Source: Carpediemonas membranifera (lineage: Eukaryota > Fornicata). From it: a stretch of DNA of 64,000 bases. The notes beneath the pieces were generated by a model. The model made no database searches and was not told where the DNA came from. It saw only the letters and a list, made by a program, of their open reading frames with translations. The stretch is from the NCBI GenBank assembly GCA_019828565.1, contig JAHDYR010000005.1:1612001-1676000 (forward strand). The letters are read 5' to 3'. Shown here in pieces: positions 26,202 to 35,189 of this stretch. Each line of letters opens with the position of its first letter. The first letter of the stretch is position 1. The translations under genes and the position numbers were made by a program.

Positions 26202-29018
26202 ATGAATTCGGCGATTGAAGGCACTACTGGTGCCATTCCACACAAAAAGGGGCTTGAAAGTCCATTGCAGCACTCAGACGCCTTCTTCGAAGTTAATACC
26301 CCGGATATTGTCGATCAGCTCTCAAATACCCTCTCGCAGTTCGAAGACGCCGCTAAGGATGCGCCACCCGATCTTTTCTCCGATGAAGACCGCGATCCGC
26401 AAGGGGAACCCGACAGCAGGCCCCTTGAAAGCATTGCGATGCGCGCTCTCGATGCCGACAGCGGTGAAAGTGAAGAAAGCGATGCCGATCAGAGCATCGG
26501 CTCAATAGACGAGCCAGAGGACGATGATGCAGCAACCCCAGAGCCTGATACGATCGACGATTTCGTGGAAGACGAGCCCGCTCTGGCCAGCGGCATCGAG
26601 GCCTCGTCCCCACTCGCTCTCAGCCACGTCAACAGTGTTGATGACATCAGCATGGAGTATTCGTCCTCTTCGGCCTCTCTCACCCTCGCCACCTCGTCTG
26701 ACCCGACCCCCGAGCCCGGGCCTTCCCCTGAGACTGTGGCGCCGCATGACGAGGACAGCGCCACCCCACCCCACACGGTGCCCCAGTCTGCTGCTGTCCG
26801 GTCGAGCCCCTTGGCGACCTCTTCGCCTTCACACCACCTGAGTAGGGCAATCTCAGTCGACGACGACGCGGAGGTAGATTCATACGCCAACTCAGAGGTC
26901 TCAGAGTCCGTCTCAGTGCCGCCCGACCCCATCGGCGACCGGTCTATGGTCGGGTTAATCTGCGGGCTAATGGTGGAGGCCTTCTTTCTCCAGGGCGTGC
27001 TCCACCTGCCTCTGGGCGATCTCAGGGCAGAGCTGGACATGGAGGGCGTCCCCCTGCCTGACTTCGACATCTCGGAGTTCTCATCTGATGAGCTGGCTGA
27101 CTCCATTCTTGACTCTGACGTCGTGTTGCTTCCCGACCACATCCACACACTATACATCGCAGTGTGTCGGCTTAGAGAGCAGCTGGACATCCATAGACAC
27201 GATCTCGAGAGGCGACACATGGAGACTACTGTTGATACAATCAAATACGGCCGGATAATGGTCGCCCCTCAGCACGCCGCCCAGCTGCTCAAGGACCTGG
27301 CGAGAGCTACTGTTGTCGAATTCACCTCCGTCTGCTCCTGGGAGGCGTCGTACGACCGTCCGCTGCTGCTGCCAGCCCCCCACAACGCCATGGCCGACGA
27401 GTATGCCGATGACGAGGTCGACAGGGCCAGGGTCCTCGTGCTGCTGCGGCCCATACTGGAGCAGGCGGCCAAGGAGCAGCAGGACCTCTCCCAGTGGGTC
27501 GAGGACACGCTGCTGTCGATGACCAGGGGCGGCGGGCTCGACCCCTCCGCCTCTGACCCGCCAGTCCCCTTTGACGGCAGAGAGCTCGGTCTCATCGCCC
27601 AGGCGCACGCTCCACTCGTGGTTGACCTGGAGGCCGTGCACGACGCCCTGCGGACGTTGGCAGACCAGTACGAGGTCAAGCTCCGTGAGGCGGGTCTGTT
27701 GAACGACGACGAGGCCATCGAGGGCCTGGCCGCCAAACCCGAGACCATTGAGGACATCCTGACGCTGCACCTGCAGGACCTGACGCTGGAGACGCCCCAA
27801 GTACCAGTTCCAACGTTCGGACTGCCCAGCGAGACGGCCCTCGAGATCTGCTTCCTCGGCCAGGACCCACCATCGAGCTACGACGCTGAGCCCCTCAATC
27901 GGAGGCGACCCAAGTTCCAAACCCCGAATTCGATCAAGGCGATGGAGCAGAAGAGGCTGAATCGAATGGTACTACAAGCAATGAGGGGCAGGCAGGTTAA
28001 GAACGATCCCCTGTACACGATGCGCAGGCCCGAGTACACCACACCGTACGTCGGCACCGGTATTTACAACAAGGACCTCTTCTACTTCCCCCCCGCCGTC
28101 GCATGCGAGGACCCCGACGACACACGCGCCCTCATCGCTGCGGTCAACACCGCCCACGGCGTCGACCTTGGGCTGGGTCGGGAGGAGGCGCCCGAGGACA
28201 CAGCGAGGGAGGAGGACGCGATCGCCCAGAGAGAGGCTGAGGTCCAGCAGCGGACAACTCGGCTCAGGGCGGCTGTCGGGGGAAGGACCCCGTTCGTGCA
28301 GAGAAGAACGCAGTCATCGCTCGCCATCATGGGCCCTAAGGCCGCCGCCTCGCTCAGGAGGTCCAAGATGGCTGAGACAAAGCACTCGCTTCGTCTCCAC
28401 GTGGGCCTGTCCGCCGAGCGCGAGGCCCGTGACGCCGTCAGTGAGGTTGTCTCGATGTCCTCGAAGCGAACCCGCTCTGCAATGTCCCTCTCCAGGTCGG
28501 CCCGCACCCACCTCGACCCGAGAGCCGAGGCCATGCTCACGATCGTGGAGAAGCGCAAGCAGATCCAGAGAGAGAAGGCGCGTCGGTTGCTACAGAAGGA
28601 GCGTGATGCTGGCCGTGCGGCCGAGCTCAAGGATGATGACTCCCCAAGGTCATCCCGGAGTCGCATCCCCTTTGAATCAGCGAGCAAGCTGAGCCTTATC
28701 AGACGCCAGGCCGCCCTGAAGCAGCAGAACTCCACCACTGGTCTCAGGGACCGCATCAGAGACCACAGTGGGTTGGTGCGGCAGTCACAGAGCAACCAGC
28801 ACGTCCGTATCCACGAGCCGACACCCGACCTGCAGTTCCAGTACGTCAGACCGCCGTGGTTCGGGGCAGACAAGGGCCACAGGTTCGCGGGTGAGGCAGC
28901 TGAGACGTACAACGTCATCTTGGGGGCGGACACAGCGTATGTGAGGCATGCCCGGTCGAACGAACGGGACTTCATCGAGAGCTACGACTTCACAGAGGAG
29001 GAGGAGCTCCGGCTGTGA
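26202..29018 (+). CDS. Acidic/disordered protein of unknown function (938 aa)
   Basis: I do not recognise it. The first about 240 residues are strongly acidic and Ser/Pro-rich (SGESEESDADQSIGSIDEPE), likely disordered. The middle (about 240-560) is helical. The stretch around residues 565-630 (KFQTPNSIKAMEQKRLN, RRPEYTTPYVGTGIYNKDLF) is more conserved-looking. The C-terminal third is Arg-rich and helical and ends in an aromatic segment (LQFQYVRPPWFGADKG). No signal peptide or membrane segment is seen. Composition is compatible with a cytoskeletal scaffold, but that is guesswork. The start is ATG 26202; non-ATG upstream extension to 26118 was not used. It is divergent from MATE. Confidence 0.8.
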   Translation: MNSAIEGTTGAIPHKKGLESPLQHSDAFFEVNTPDIVDQLSNTLSQFEDAAKDAPPDLFSDEDRDPQGEPDSRPLESIAMRALDADSGESEESDADQSIGSIDEPEDDDAATPEPDTIDDFVEDEPALASGIEASSPLALSHVNSVDDISMEYSSSSASLTLATSSDPTPEPGPSPETVAPHDEDSATPPHTVPQSAAVRSSPLATSSPSHHLSRAISVDDDAEVDSYANSEVSESVSVPPDPIGDRSMVGLICGLMVEAFFLQGVLHLPLGDLRAELDMEGVPLPDFDISEFSSDELADSILDSDVVLLPDHIHTLYIAVCRLREQLDIHRHDLERRHMETTVDTIKYGRIMVAPQHAAQLLKDLARATVVEFTSVCSWEASYDRPLLLPAPHNAMADEYADDEVDRARVLVLLRPILEQAAKEQQDLSQWVEDTLLSMTRGGGLDPSASDPPVPFDGRELGLIAQAHAPLVVDLEAVHDALRTLADQYEVKLREAGLLNDDEAIEGLAAKPETIEDILTLHLQDLTLETPQVPVPTFGLPSETALEICFLGQDPPSSYDAEPLNRRRPKFQTPNSIKAMEQKRLNRMVLQAMRGRQVKNDPLYTMRRPEYTTPYVGTGIYNKDLFYFPPAVACEDPDDTRALIAAVNTAHGVDLGLGREEAPEDTAREEDAIAQREAEVQQRTTRLRAAVGGRTPFVQRRTQSSLAIMGPKAAASLRRSKMAETKHSLRLHVGLSAEREARDAVSEVVSMSSKRTRSAMSLSRSARTHLDPRAEAMLTIVEKRKQIQREKARRLLQKERDAGRAAELKDDDSPRSSRSRIPFESASKLSLIRRQAALKQQNSTTGLRDRIRDHSGLVRQSQSNQHVRIHEPTPDLQFQYVRPPWFGADKGHRFAGEAAETYNVILGADTAYVRHARSNERDFIESYDFTEEEELRL

Positions 29019-29152
29019 GAGGTGTGCTGTTCCTTGATGGGCCGCAGTTTGCCGAATTGTATCATAAACTAATTGCTGAGAACACCCGTCTCGCTTGGCA
29101 GTGATCGCGGCTGATGGAAATGTCTCGGTACTGCGCTGCGGATTCTTCGATC

Positions 29153-30877
29153 GGTAAAGACCATGCTGCATTCAACGGCCTTGTAGTGGTGTCAGCCTCC
29201 TGTCGCTCGATGAGTAATTCAAACGCCGCACTTTAACGCCAGTCTATCACATGCCTTCTGGGGCGAAGAAGCTGGAAAGCAAGGTGCACAATGGACTAAG
29301 CGAAATGGATGGCGTCATCTGTGAGCTGCTTGACTTCCACAGCCACACGCCTGACGAGACGCTCAAGAATCTCACCTCACTCCGCAGTTTCTTCACACAG
29401 AAGAGCGTGATCGAGCTCGAGGCAGACCAGGCGAACACAATCATCGATATCACGCTCCCATTCATGCTCACGGACCCCGAATCGCCCGAATTCATCAACG
29501 ACCGCGCCTATGCGACACCGAATCACATCTTCGAGGCCTCGTGGATCATCACAAACGTCGCCTCGGGGAACCAGACGCCCGTTGTGATCGAGCGCGGCCT
29601 CGTGCCCCTCCTCTGCAGCCAGATTGCGTCCGCGCGGTCGATGGAGGACACCATAATGGCTGAGAAGCTTTTCTCGCAGGCCGTGTGGACGCTGGGGAAC
29701 ATCGCAGGTGAGCGTTCGACCGATAGCATCGTCGTCGACATCGCCCGCACCGGCGTCGTGGCGGAATTCGCCGCCTGGCTTCCCAAGCTGAACCGCAGGA
29801 ACAAGGCCATTGTCATGTGGGCTCTCGAGTCCATGATGTCCAGTTCACGGCAGCTCTGCAAAGCTGGGTTGCTGAGCAACTTCGACGAGGCCAGCAGCCT
29901 CGCGATGGACATGGTCATCGAATGCGTCGACGCCGACTGGACCATCAAGCAAGGCGGGCTCATCGACGACACGATGCGCTTCCTGTTCAGGGTTTCCGAC
30001 CACGACAACGAGCTCCCCCGCGACAAGCAGCGGCCGTTCGTGCGGGCGTGCATCGCGCTCTTCTTCGACCATCCCTTCCTGCAGACGTCGATCATGAGCG
30101 CGTTCGGGAACATCTCGAACAACAGCACCGAAGGTTCCAGCATCCTGGTCGAAATGGGCTGCGTGGCATTGCTCGGCGCGGCCATATCGACCAGCGATGC
30201 CGTGAGCACCCGCAAGACCGCCGCGTGGACGCTCAGCAACGTCGTTGTCGACGTTCCGGAGGTGGCGTTCGAGTCGGACATCATTGACGTGCTGGCGCAG
30301 TGCATGGCGACCGAGAAGTCGCCGCATGTCGGGAAGGAGCTCGTCTACGTTGCGGCCAACCTGATGGACGCCAACGACAACCCGTCCGTCTTCATCAACT
30401 CCGGTGTCATCGATGGCATGATCAATCAGATGATGAACGCTGTCAGCGTCGGGACGAAGCAGCATAGGCTCGTGGAGGAGATGCTCGACGTTGCTGCGCA
30501 GAGCTTGCAGCTCGTTCTGGCATCCAACCGGGAGGGCGACCTCCCCATAGGAGTACTGATCGAGCTCGTTGACGAGGCTACTTGCTTGGGGTTGGACGTG
30601 CATCGTCTGCTTGAATTCATGGACGTCCTGCAGGGCATAGGCGTCATTGATGCGTGGGACCCGGATGATGGCGATGAGACGGGGGATGTAACCGAGGACA
30701 GCGAGGCGTGATGAGCGGCGAGACAGCAGTGTGGCCTCGCATAGTAAAATAAACGATCACAGCTCCAGGTCGCATATAAGTGTGATGTCGGTCGATTCTT
30801 TATCGCTCGACATGGACTCCGATGTTGTCGCGGTCTGCCTCTCGTGTGCGGGCGCCTCGAAGTGCCAATGAGAACCA
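29153..30877 (+). repeat. Inverted duplication, arm 2 (importin-alpha copy 2 with flanks)
   Basis: This 1725-bp block matches the reverse complement of 18891-20571. Near 29176-29223 it carries about 48 bp absent from arm 1, bounded by ATTCAA repeats at 29170 and 29217. Outside the block the flanks are unrelated to those of arm 1. The arms enclose 8581 bp. Confidence 0.95.
29251..30711 (+). CDS. Importin-alpha (karyopherin-alpha), copy 2
   Basis: 486 residues, identical to copy 1 except Ile in RACIALF and Leu in HRLLEF. Comparison of overlapping frames shows just these two nucleotide changes across the coding region. As in copy 1, the ARM repeats of importin-alpha are intact (QAVWTLGNIAGE, SAFGNISNNS) and the N-terminal importin-beta-binding region is missing. 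The 5' flank is longer than in copy 1 and includes the 12-mer TTGTAGTGGTGT at 29181-29192, 59 nt before the ATG. The same 12-mer precedes the gene at 15621. AGTAAAATAAA follows about 31 nt after the stop and may direct polyadenylation. Both copies look functional; neither shows a frameshift. Confidence 0.92.
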   Translation: MPSGAKKLESKVHNGLSEMDGVICELLDFHSHTPDETLKNLTSLRSFFTQKSVIELEADQANTIIDITLPFMLTDPESPEFINDRAYATPNHIFEASWIITNVASGNQTPVVIERGLVPLLCSQIASARSMEDTIMAEKLFSQAVWTLGNIAGERSTDSIVVDIARTGVVAEFAAWLPKLNRRNKAIVMWALESMMSSSRQLCKAGLLSNFDEASSLAMDMVIECVDADWTIKQGGLIDDTMRFLFRVSDHDNELPRDKQRPFVRACIALFFDHPFLQTSIMSAFGNISNNSTEGSSILVEMGCVALLGAAISTSDAVSTRKTAAWTLSNVVVDVPEVAFESDIIDVLAQCMATEKSPHVGKELVYVAANLMDANDNPSVFINSGVIDGMINQMMNAVSVGTKQHRLVEEMLDVAAQSLQLVLASNREGDLPIGVLIELVDEATCLGLDVHRLLEFMDVLQGIGVIDAWDPDDGDETGDVTEDSEA

Positions 30878-31193
30878 TTTGAGATCACGTCTTTGCAAAG
30901 AACTCATAGGAAAAGAACCCACAAGGCGACGAAGGTAAATGGAAACGAAGCAGTTCCCCTCACAATCAAAACACGTGTGGAGCAAAAGACAAACACTGAT
31001 GTTGTTATTGATAAGAATGAGAGGGACGGCAGGAAAGCGGAGAGGCCGCAGGACGCGTCGGATCCAGGGTTGCCCTTAGATCACCAGCACTTTTACTGAT
31101 CATAACATGATTATTGTGTCTTGTTGAGTTTTGCGTTTTCTGCTTTTCATTTGTGTGCGAGCTCTGGTTCCGATTTCATTGCTTAGTGTGCGG
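30712..31193. other. Convergent intergenic region
   Basis: About 480 bp between importin-alpha copy 2 and the GARP gene. Up to 30877 it belongs to the duplicated block, including AGTAAAATAAA at 30743. The remainder is A/T-rich and has only a non-ATG short frame. I see no RNA gene here. Confidence 0.6.
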
Positions 31194-32363
31194 TCACACG
31201 CAGAGCTTGGAGCTGTTCAGGGCATTGAGCTCGATGACCTCCGTCAGGTGCGAGTCCTCAAGTGCCTGGGAATCAGGGATGTCGGCCGAGCGGCGCACAA
31301 AGAGACGGAACTTCTGAAGACGAGAGGCGACGTTCTCTCTGGTGATGCCCTCGACGTTCATCAGCTGAAGCACGTTCTTAGGCACGGACGACTTGATGCC
31401 GAGCACCCGGACAGCGGTGACAAAACGCTGGTGGAGCTCGGGGGTCCACACCAGACGTCTGCGGCCGTCCTTCCCGACCTTGCCCTCAGGGCGGTTGAGG
31501 TAGGCCTCGTCTTGGTGTGCATCGAAGGCCGCCCGGTCCATCCTGCTGAACTGGGGGGCAATGCGCTGAGTCTGGACGAATCCAGAGGGGGCAGGCTTCA
31601 CAGCCGCCTCAGTCTTAACCGCAGGCTTAGTTGGGACCGGTACTGAGATGTAGAACTGATCGCTCTCAGTGAGAGAAGACTTGGGGACAAGCAAGCGGCG
31701 AGATGTCGACAGTGGGGCGAGTCTAGTGATGTTCAGGGGGATGAAACCGACAGCATCAGTCGAGGGGTTGTCGATGGGCATGTCTGGCCGGTTAATAGCA
31801 TGGCTAGCGATGGTCTGGAGCGGCATATCGGGCTCTGGGATGCAGACCATCTGCGCAGGGTTAAACGACTTCAGCTTGGGCAACTCCGTCATGGGAGTGG
31901 CGATAGAAGGCTTAGCCATTATGGGCTTGGAGAAGGGGGCGAAGCTTGGCTGCGGCATCGGCTCGACGCGGAGAGAAGGGGCCTGAATGGCAACCTCAGG
32001 GAAACCTGAGAAATCAAGCGGAGGCAGAGAAGGAGCGAAGTCCGGTCTCATTGGCTCCGCCATAGGAGGAAGAGAAGCCGGGTTAGATTGAGAAAGAAGG
32101 GTTGGTTTGTCCTTTCTTTCCAAATCAATCATCATGTTGGGTTCGGACGTGAGAAAGAAGGCCTCATCGCGGTATACAGACGAATTTTCAAGAAGGAAAT
32201 CGAAGCTGTCCATATAGTTCGTTCTTAAGGCAGGAGTAGCTAGTATCAGCTCGGTTGAAGGAGATGACTTGCCGACAGTCGGTATAATTATATTGTTACG
32301 TGTCAGGAAATGTAATTCTCGAAATAACTTTACTGGCTCAATACTGATATATTCAACATCCAT
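31194..32363 (-). CDS. GARP/Myb-like DNA-binding transcription factor (389 aa)
   Basis: Near residues 300-360 is a clear GARP (B-motif) domain: it begins RRRLVWTPELHQRFVTAV, continues VPKNVLQLMNVEGITRENV and ends ASRLQKFRLFVRR. This matches the DNA-contacting helices of plant type-B ARR and GLK factors; GARP proteins are also known from Giardia. The rest is Pro/Ser-rich without a receiver domain. It is expected to act in the nucleus on a GAT-type core site. The first ATG (32363) is 4 nt after the stop of the upstream gene at 32368, leaving no promoter. The first 50 codons are A/T-rich, and ATG 32213 (MDSFDFLLEN) may be the true start, giving 339 residues. Confidence 0.88.
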   Translation of the reverse strand: MDVEYISIEPVKLFRELHFLTRNNIIIPTVGKSSPSTELILATPALRTNYMDSFDFLLENSSVYRDEAFFLTSEPNMMIDLERKDKPTLLSQSNPASLPPMAEPMRPDFAPSLPPLDFSGFPEVAIQAPSLRVEPMPQPSFAPFSKPIMAKPSIATPMTELPKLKSFNPAQMVCIPEPDMPLQTIASHAINRPDMPIDNPSTDAVGFIPLNITRLAPLSTSRRLLVPKSSLTESDQFYISVPVPTKPAVKTEAAVKPAPSGFVQTQRIAPQFSRMDRAAFDAHQDEAYLNRPEGKVGKDGRRRLVWTPELHQRFVTAVRVLGIKSSVPKNVLQLMNVEGITRENVASRLQKFRLFVRRSADIPDSQALEDSHLTEVIELNALNSSKLCV

Positions 32364-32367
32364 CAGT

Positions 32368-33963
32368 TCAAATCAGCCCTAAGACACTCCTGGGACGCTG
32401 ACCTACAGACGTCCCATCTCTCCTGATACCTATGCCCGCGCTCGTGGGACGCGGGGGCTTACGAGGCCCACGGGCCTGAGGCTCGGCTTCCGGGCGGGCA
32501 GTGCCTCTCACGGCCAGCTCGCCCTCAGCACCATCCTCCTCAATGGCAACGGTCTTCTTCTTGGCGGGCGTCGTCTTCCCCAGCCCCGTGAGGTCTTGGG
32601 CGGCGCTGCCAATGACGGTGTGCGGTCTAAACTCGTCTCTCTGCCTCCTACCAAACGCCGAAACCGTCCCAGGCCGAACCCTGCTTGCTGCTGCGGACGA
32701 TGATGGCCTACTTCCAGCGACAGAGGGCTCTTTGAACATCTGGCGATGCTGCTCGATGTACGTCTTCAGCTGGCGGTTTTCTCGCTCCATGGCGGCCAAC
32801 CGCTCGCCGTTGTTCGAGCTGCTCTGCTGCAGCGTACTGTTCTGTCGGGTCAGAAGCTCGATCTTCTTTTGCCTCGAATCAAGCATTCCGTGAAGCCTCT
32901 GGAAGATCTGCTTAGGCCGCATCCGCGTGTCGTCCTCGTGCGACAGGTACTTCATCCATAGACTGTTCGCCTGCGACGATAGCTCCCTCAACATAACACC
33001 GGCCCTGTTGGGGTCGTGGGCTGCGCTGACAGTCTTAAGGGCGGCCAGGATCTGTTCGGGATCGCTCATATCAGGTCTGTCAATCTTGTTGTTGGGATCG
33101 ATAAGGTTCGACTCCCTTTCCCAGACATCCCAGAGGTCAACGATGCCGAAGACCAGGGCCAGATGTTTCCTCTTGAGCTCCTCAGCCTGGTCCACGGTCG
33201 ACTGTTGCTGCGCCTGGATCTGGAGCAGCTCGTTGATCCTTGCCTCACTCTTCGAGAGGGACTGGAGGAGGTCGGTCACCTGGGTCTGAAGCTTCCCCTC
33301 GGCATCCTGCTTGGCGCGGTGGCTCTGACGCTCGAGAGAGGCCTTGGCCTCCTGGGCCTCAACGATCTCTGTGTACAGCGTGACTTGCTGTGCTTCGAGC
33401 GTCTCTAGCCGAGTAATGACCTCTTCGGGGGAGGAGAAGTGGAATCGCTCGGAAAGTGCATCGAAAATTGGTTCAAACTTTGCGAATGTCTGCAGACGGC
33501 GCTGGGACTCCACCTCACGTACCTGCATACGCCGCATCTTCTTGTTCAGGAGCTCGATAGTGTCTCTCAGAGACATCTCAACAGACTTGGCCTCGTCGAG
33601 ATCATCGCGGTATTGCTCGACCTGGCGCTCAAGAATGCAGAGCTCCTCGTTGTTCTTGTTCAGCGTGATGTCGAAGGCCTGCTGAGACTCGTCAATGCGT
33701 TTCTGTGCTTGTATCTTGATGTCCTCAACATGCATTGTGTTGATAAAGGACTTGTAGTTGTCTCGACTGGTCACAGCGATAGATGCTACCATGTCTGATG
33801 GCTTCTCCGACTTCTCACGCCGGAATTGGGCGCTTGCAACACGAATTTGCTTCAAACTTTCTTCGGCGCGCTTTCCACGGTGTTCGATCGCTTTGAGCAG
33901 CTTACCTGATGGAAGCGTCTTCATAATGTCTTCCTCGCTGTCCATCCAATCGGTTTTCGTCAT
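32368..33963 (-). CDS. Coiled-coil protein, possibly flagella-associated (531 aa)
   Basis: Residues about 80-280 and 350-410 are long coiled coils. The block beginning LQTFAKFEPIFDALSERFHF and running to EEVITRLETLEAQQVTLY resembles the pattern of the DUF4200 coiled-coil family (CCDC42/CFAP73), which is linked to axonemal dynein regulation. I make that link with low confidence. The C-terminal about 110 residues are basic, Pro/Arg-rich and probably disordered (PRKPPRPTSAGIGIRRD). No membrane segment is seen. The start is ATG 33963, divergent from the P-loop gene at 34148. Its stop (TGA) is only 4 nt from the first ATG of the GARP gene on the same strand. Confidence 0.75.
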   Translation of the reverse strand: MTKTDWMDSEEDIMKTLPSGKLLKAIEHRGKRAEESLKQIRVASAQFRREKSEKPSDMVASIAVTSRDNYKSFINTMHVEDIKIQAQKRIDESQQAFDITLNKNNEELCILERQVEQYRDDLDEAKSVEMSLRDTIELLNKKMRRMQVREVESQRRLQTFAKFEPIFDALSERFHFSSPEEVITRLETLEAQQVTLYTEIVEAQEAKASLERQSHRAKQDAEGKLQTQVTDLLQSLSKSEARINELLQIQAQQQSTVDQAEELKRKHLALVFGIVDLWDVWERESNLIDPNNKIDRPDMSDPEQILAALKTVSAAHDPNRAGVMLRELSSQANSLWMKYLSHEDDTRMRPKQIFQRLHGMLDSRQKKIELLTRQNSTLQQSSSNNGERLAAMERENRQLKTYIEQHRQMFKEPSVAGSRPSSSAAASRVRPGTVSAFGRRQRDEFRPHTVIGSAAQDLTGLGKTTPAKKKTVAIEEDGAEGELAVRGTARPEAEPQARGPRKPPRPTSAGIGIRRDGTSVGQRPRSVLGLI

Positions 33964-34147
33964 AATGGCAGAATCGGTCTCGTTTCGGAACTTTTGCAGG
34001 CAATCGAAATTTTAGAGCGCCTTGCAGAGCAAGGTGACCGAAACCTACAACTCCGTAGACATGCGACGACCGCGAATACCGTCCCAAGATTGACCTCTTC
34101 CATTTTGAGAAAACGAGATCTGGCTGCATGACAAGGGCGAGTGCTTG

Positions 34148-35128
34148 ATGAGAAACAGCAGGAGCTCACGACGATTCAAGCCATACGATCTGGTGAACAT
34201 CAAAGTGAAGCTGCGGGATCACAAATACGTTCTATCCCGCTTCCTGATTGCCAGGCAGCTAACTCAGACGCTCATTCCGTCCACTGCCGCTACTACGATC
34301 GCCAATCACCTCAAGAAGCAGCTTGTGGATACTAGGAAGGTCAGTATCACACAGCATGAGCTCGAACAGTACCTCTTCGACATGATGCGCGAGTACGGCT
34401 TCGGGCGTCTCTTTGCCGATCGCTTCCTCGTCCTCACGGCCTTCCACCAGAGCAGAACGCCCCTTGTGATCTTCATCGCGGGCATCAATGGCATCGGAAA
34501 GTCCTTTTTAGCCACCCAACTCGCCGAGAGACTGAACCTCCCTCATGTTGTTCAAACCAACACCGTCCTTGCGCTCATGGAGGAGCTCGAGATGATCCGG
34601 GGCCCTAGCAACCAGCAGATAGTGCAGGACACCCTCCCAGTTGACACAGTGGTCGTCTCTGATGACCAGGGTGTTGCCATGCTCGTCGAACAACCCGACC
34701 GCACGGATATGGCGGACCTCACTGACTTCAGAAAGGACTGCGCGAGGGTGAGAGCATCGCTGGCGGATGATATACGGAAAACGCTGGCTGAGGGGAAGCC
34801 AATCATATTTGAGGGACCACATATCGATCCAGATCTTTATACAGATTTGATCGATCACTCCGACGCCGCAGTAGCGTTCTTCGTGCTCCACATCGACCCT
34901 GATCGGTACCAGCAGCTTGCAGACCGACTCCCCTCCACCCTCGACTCTATCCACACCTCCGGTACTGCCATCGCCGTGCAGGACAGGCTGGAGCGTGCAG
35001 CCCGGCGTATGATGCTGCCACTGATCTCTTTGGACGAGCGGAGGGACTCGGAGATACTTGATGAAATGCATGTCCATGTACTGAAACAGATCGAGCACGC
35101 CGTCGGACGAAAGTTAGTTAGTCGTTGA
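34148..35128 (+). CDS. P-loop kinase, 2-phosphoglycerate kinase-like
   Basis: A 326-residue protein with a P-loop FIAGINGIGKS (residues 109-119) followed by LATQLAERLNLPHVVQTNTV. The order of an ATP-cone-like helical N-terminus (about 20-85) and then a kinase P-loop matches archaeal 2-phosphoglycerate kinase and the related plant LPA1-type proteins. The archaeal enzyme phosphorylates 2-phosphoglycerate toward 2,3-bisphosphoglycerate; the eukaryotic relatives affect phytate levels and their substrate is less clear. IIFEGPHIDP (about 217-226) probably forms part of the phosphoryl-acceptor site. The frame begins with TTG one codon before the ATG at 34148, which I use. It is convergent with the RCC1-like gene; AGTAAA lies at 35175. 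Confidence 0.72.
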   Translation: MRNSRSSRRFKPYDLVNIKVKLRDHKYVLSRFLIARQLTQTLIPSTAATTIANHLKKQLVDTRKVSITQHELEQYLFDMMREYGFGRLFADRFLVLTAFHQSRTPLVIFIAGINGIGKSFLATQLAERLNLPHVVQTNTVLALMEELEMIRGPSNQQIVQDTLPVDTVVVSDDQGVAMLVEQPDRTDMADLTDFRKDCARVRASLADDIRKTLAEGKPIIFEGPHIDPDLYTDLIDHSDAAVAFFVLHIDPDRYQQLADRLPSTLDSIHTSGTAIAVQDRLERAARRMMLPLISLDERRDSEILDEMHVHVLKQIEHAVGRKLVSR

Positions 35129-35189
35129 GCGGGCTATTGTTTATGGACAGGATGAGGTAAATTACTATTTCTACAGTAAATGGGGGTAT

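Noticed and set aside
30893-31099. Basic 68-codon frame (TTG start)
   Set aside because: No ATG start, and it lies in a convergent 3' region.
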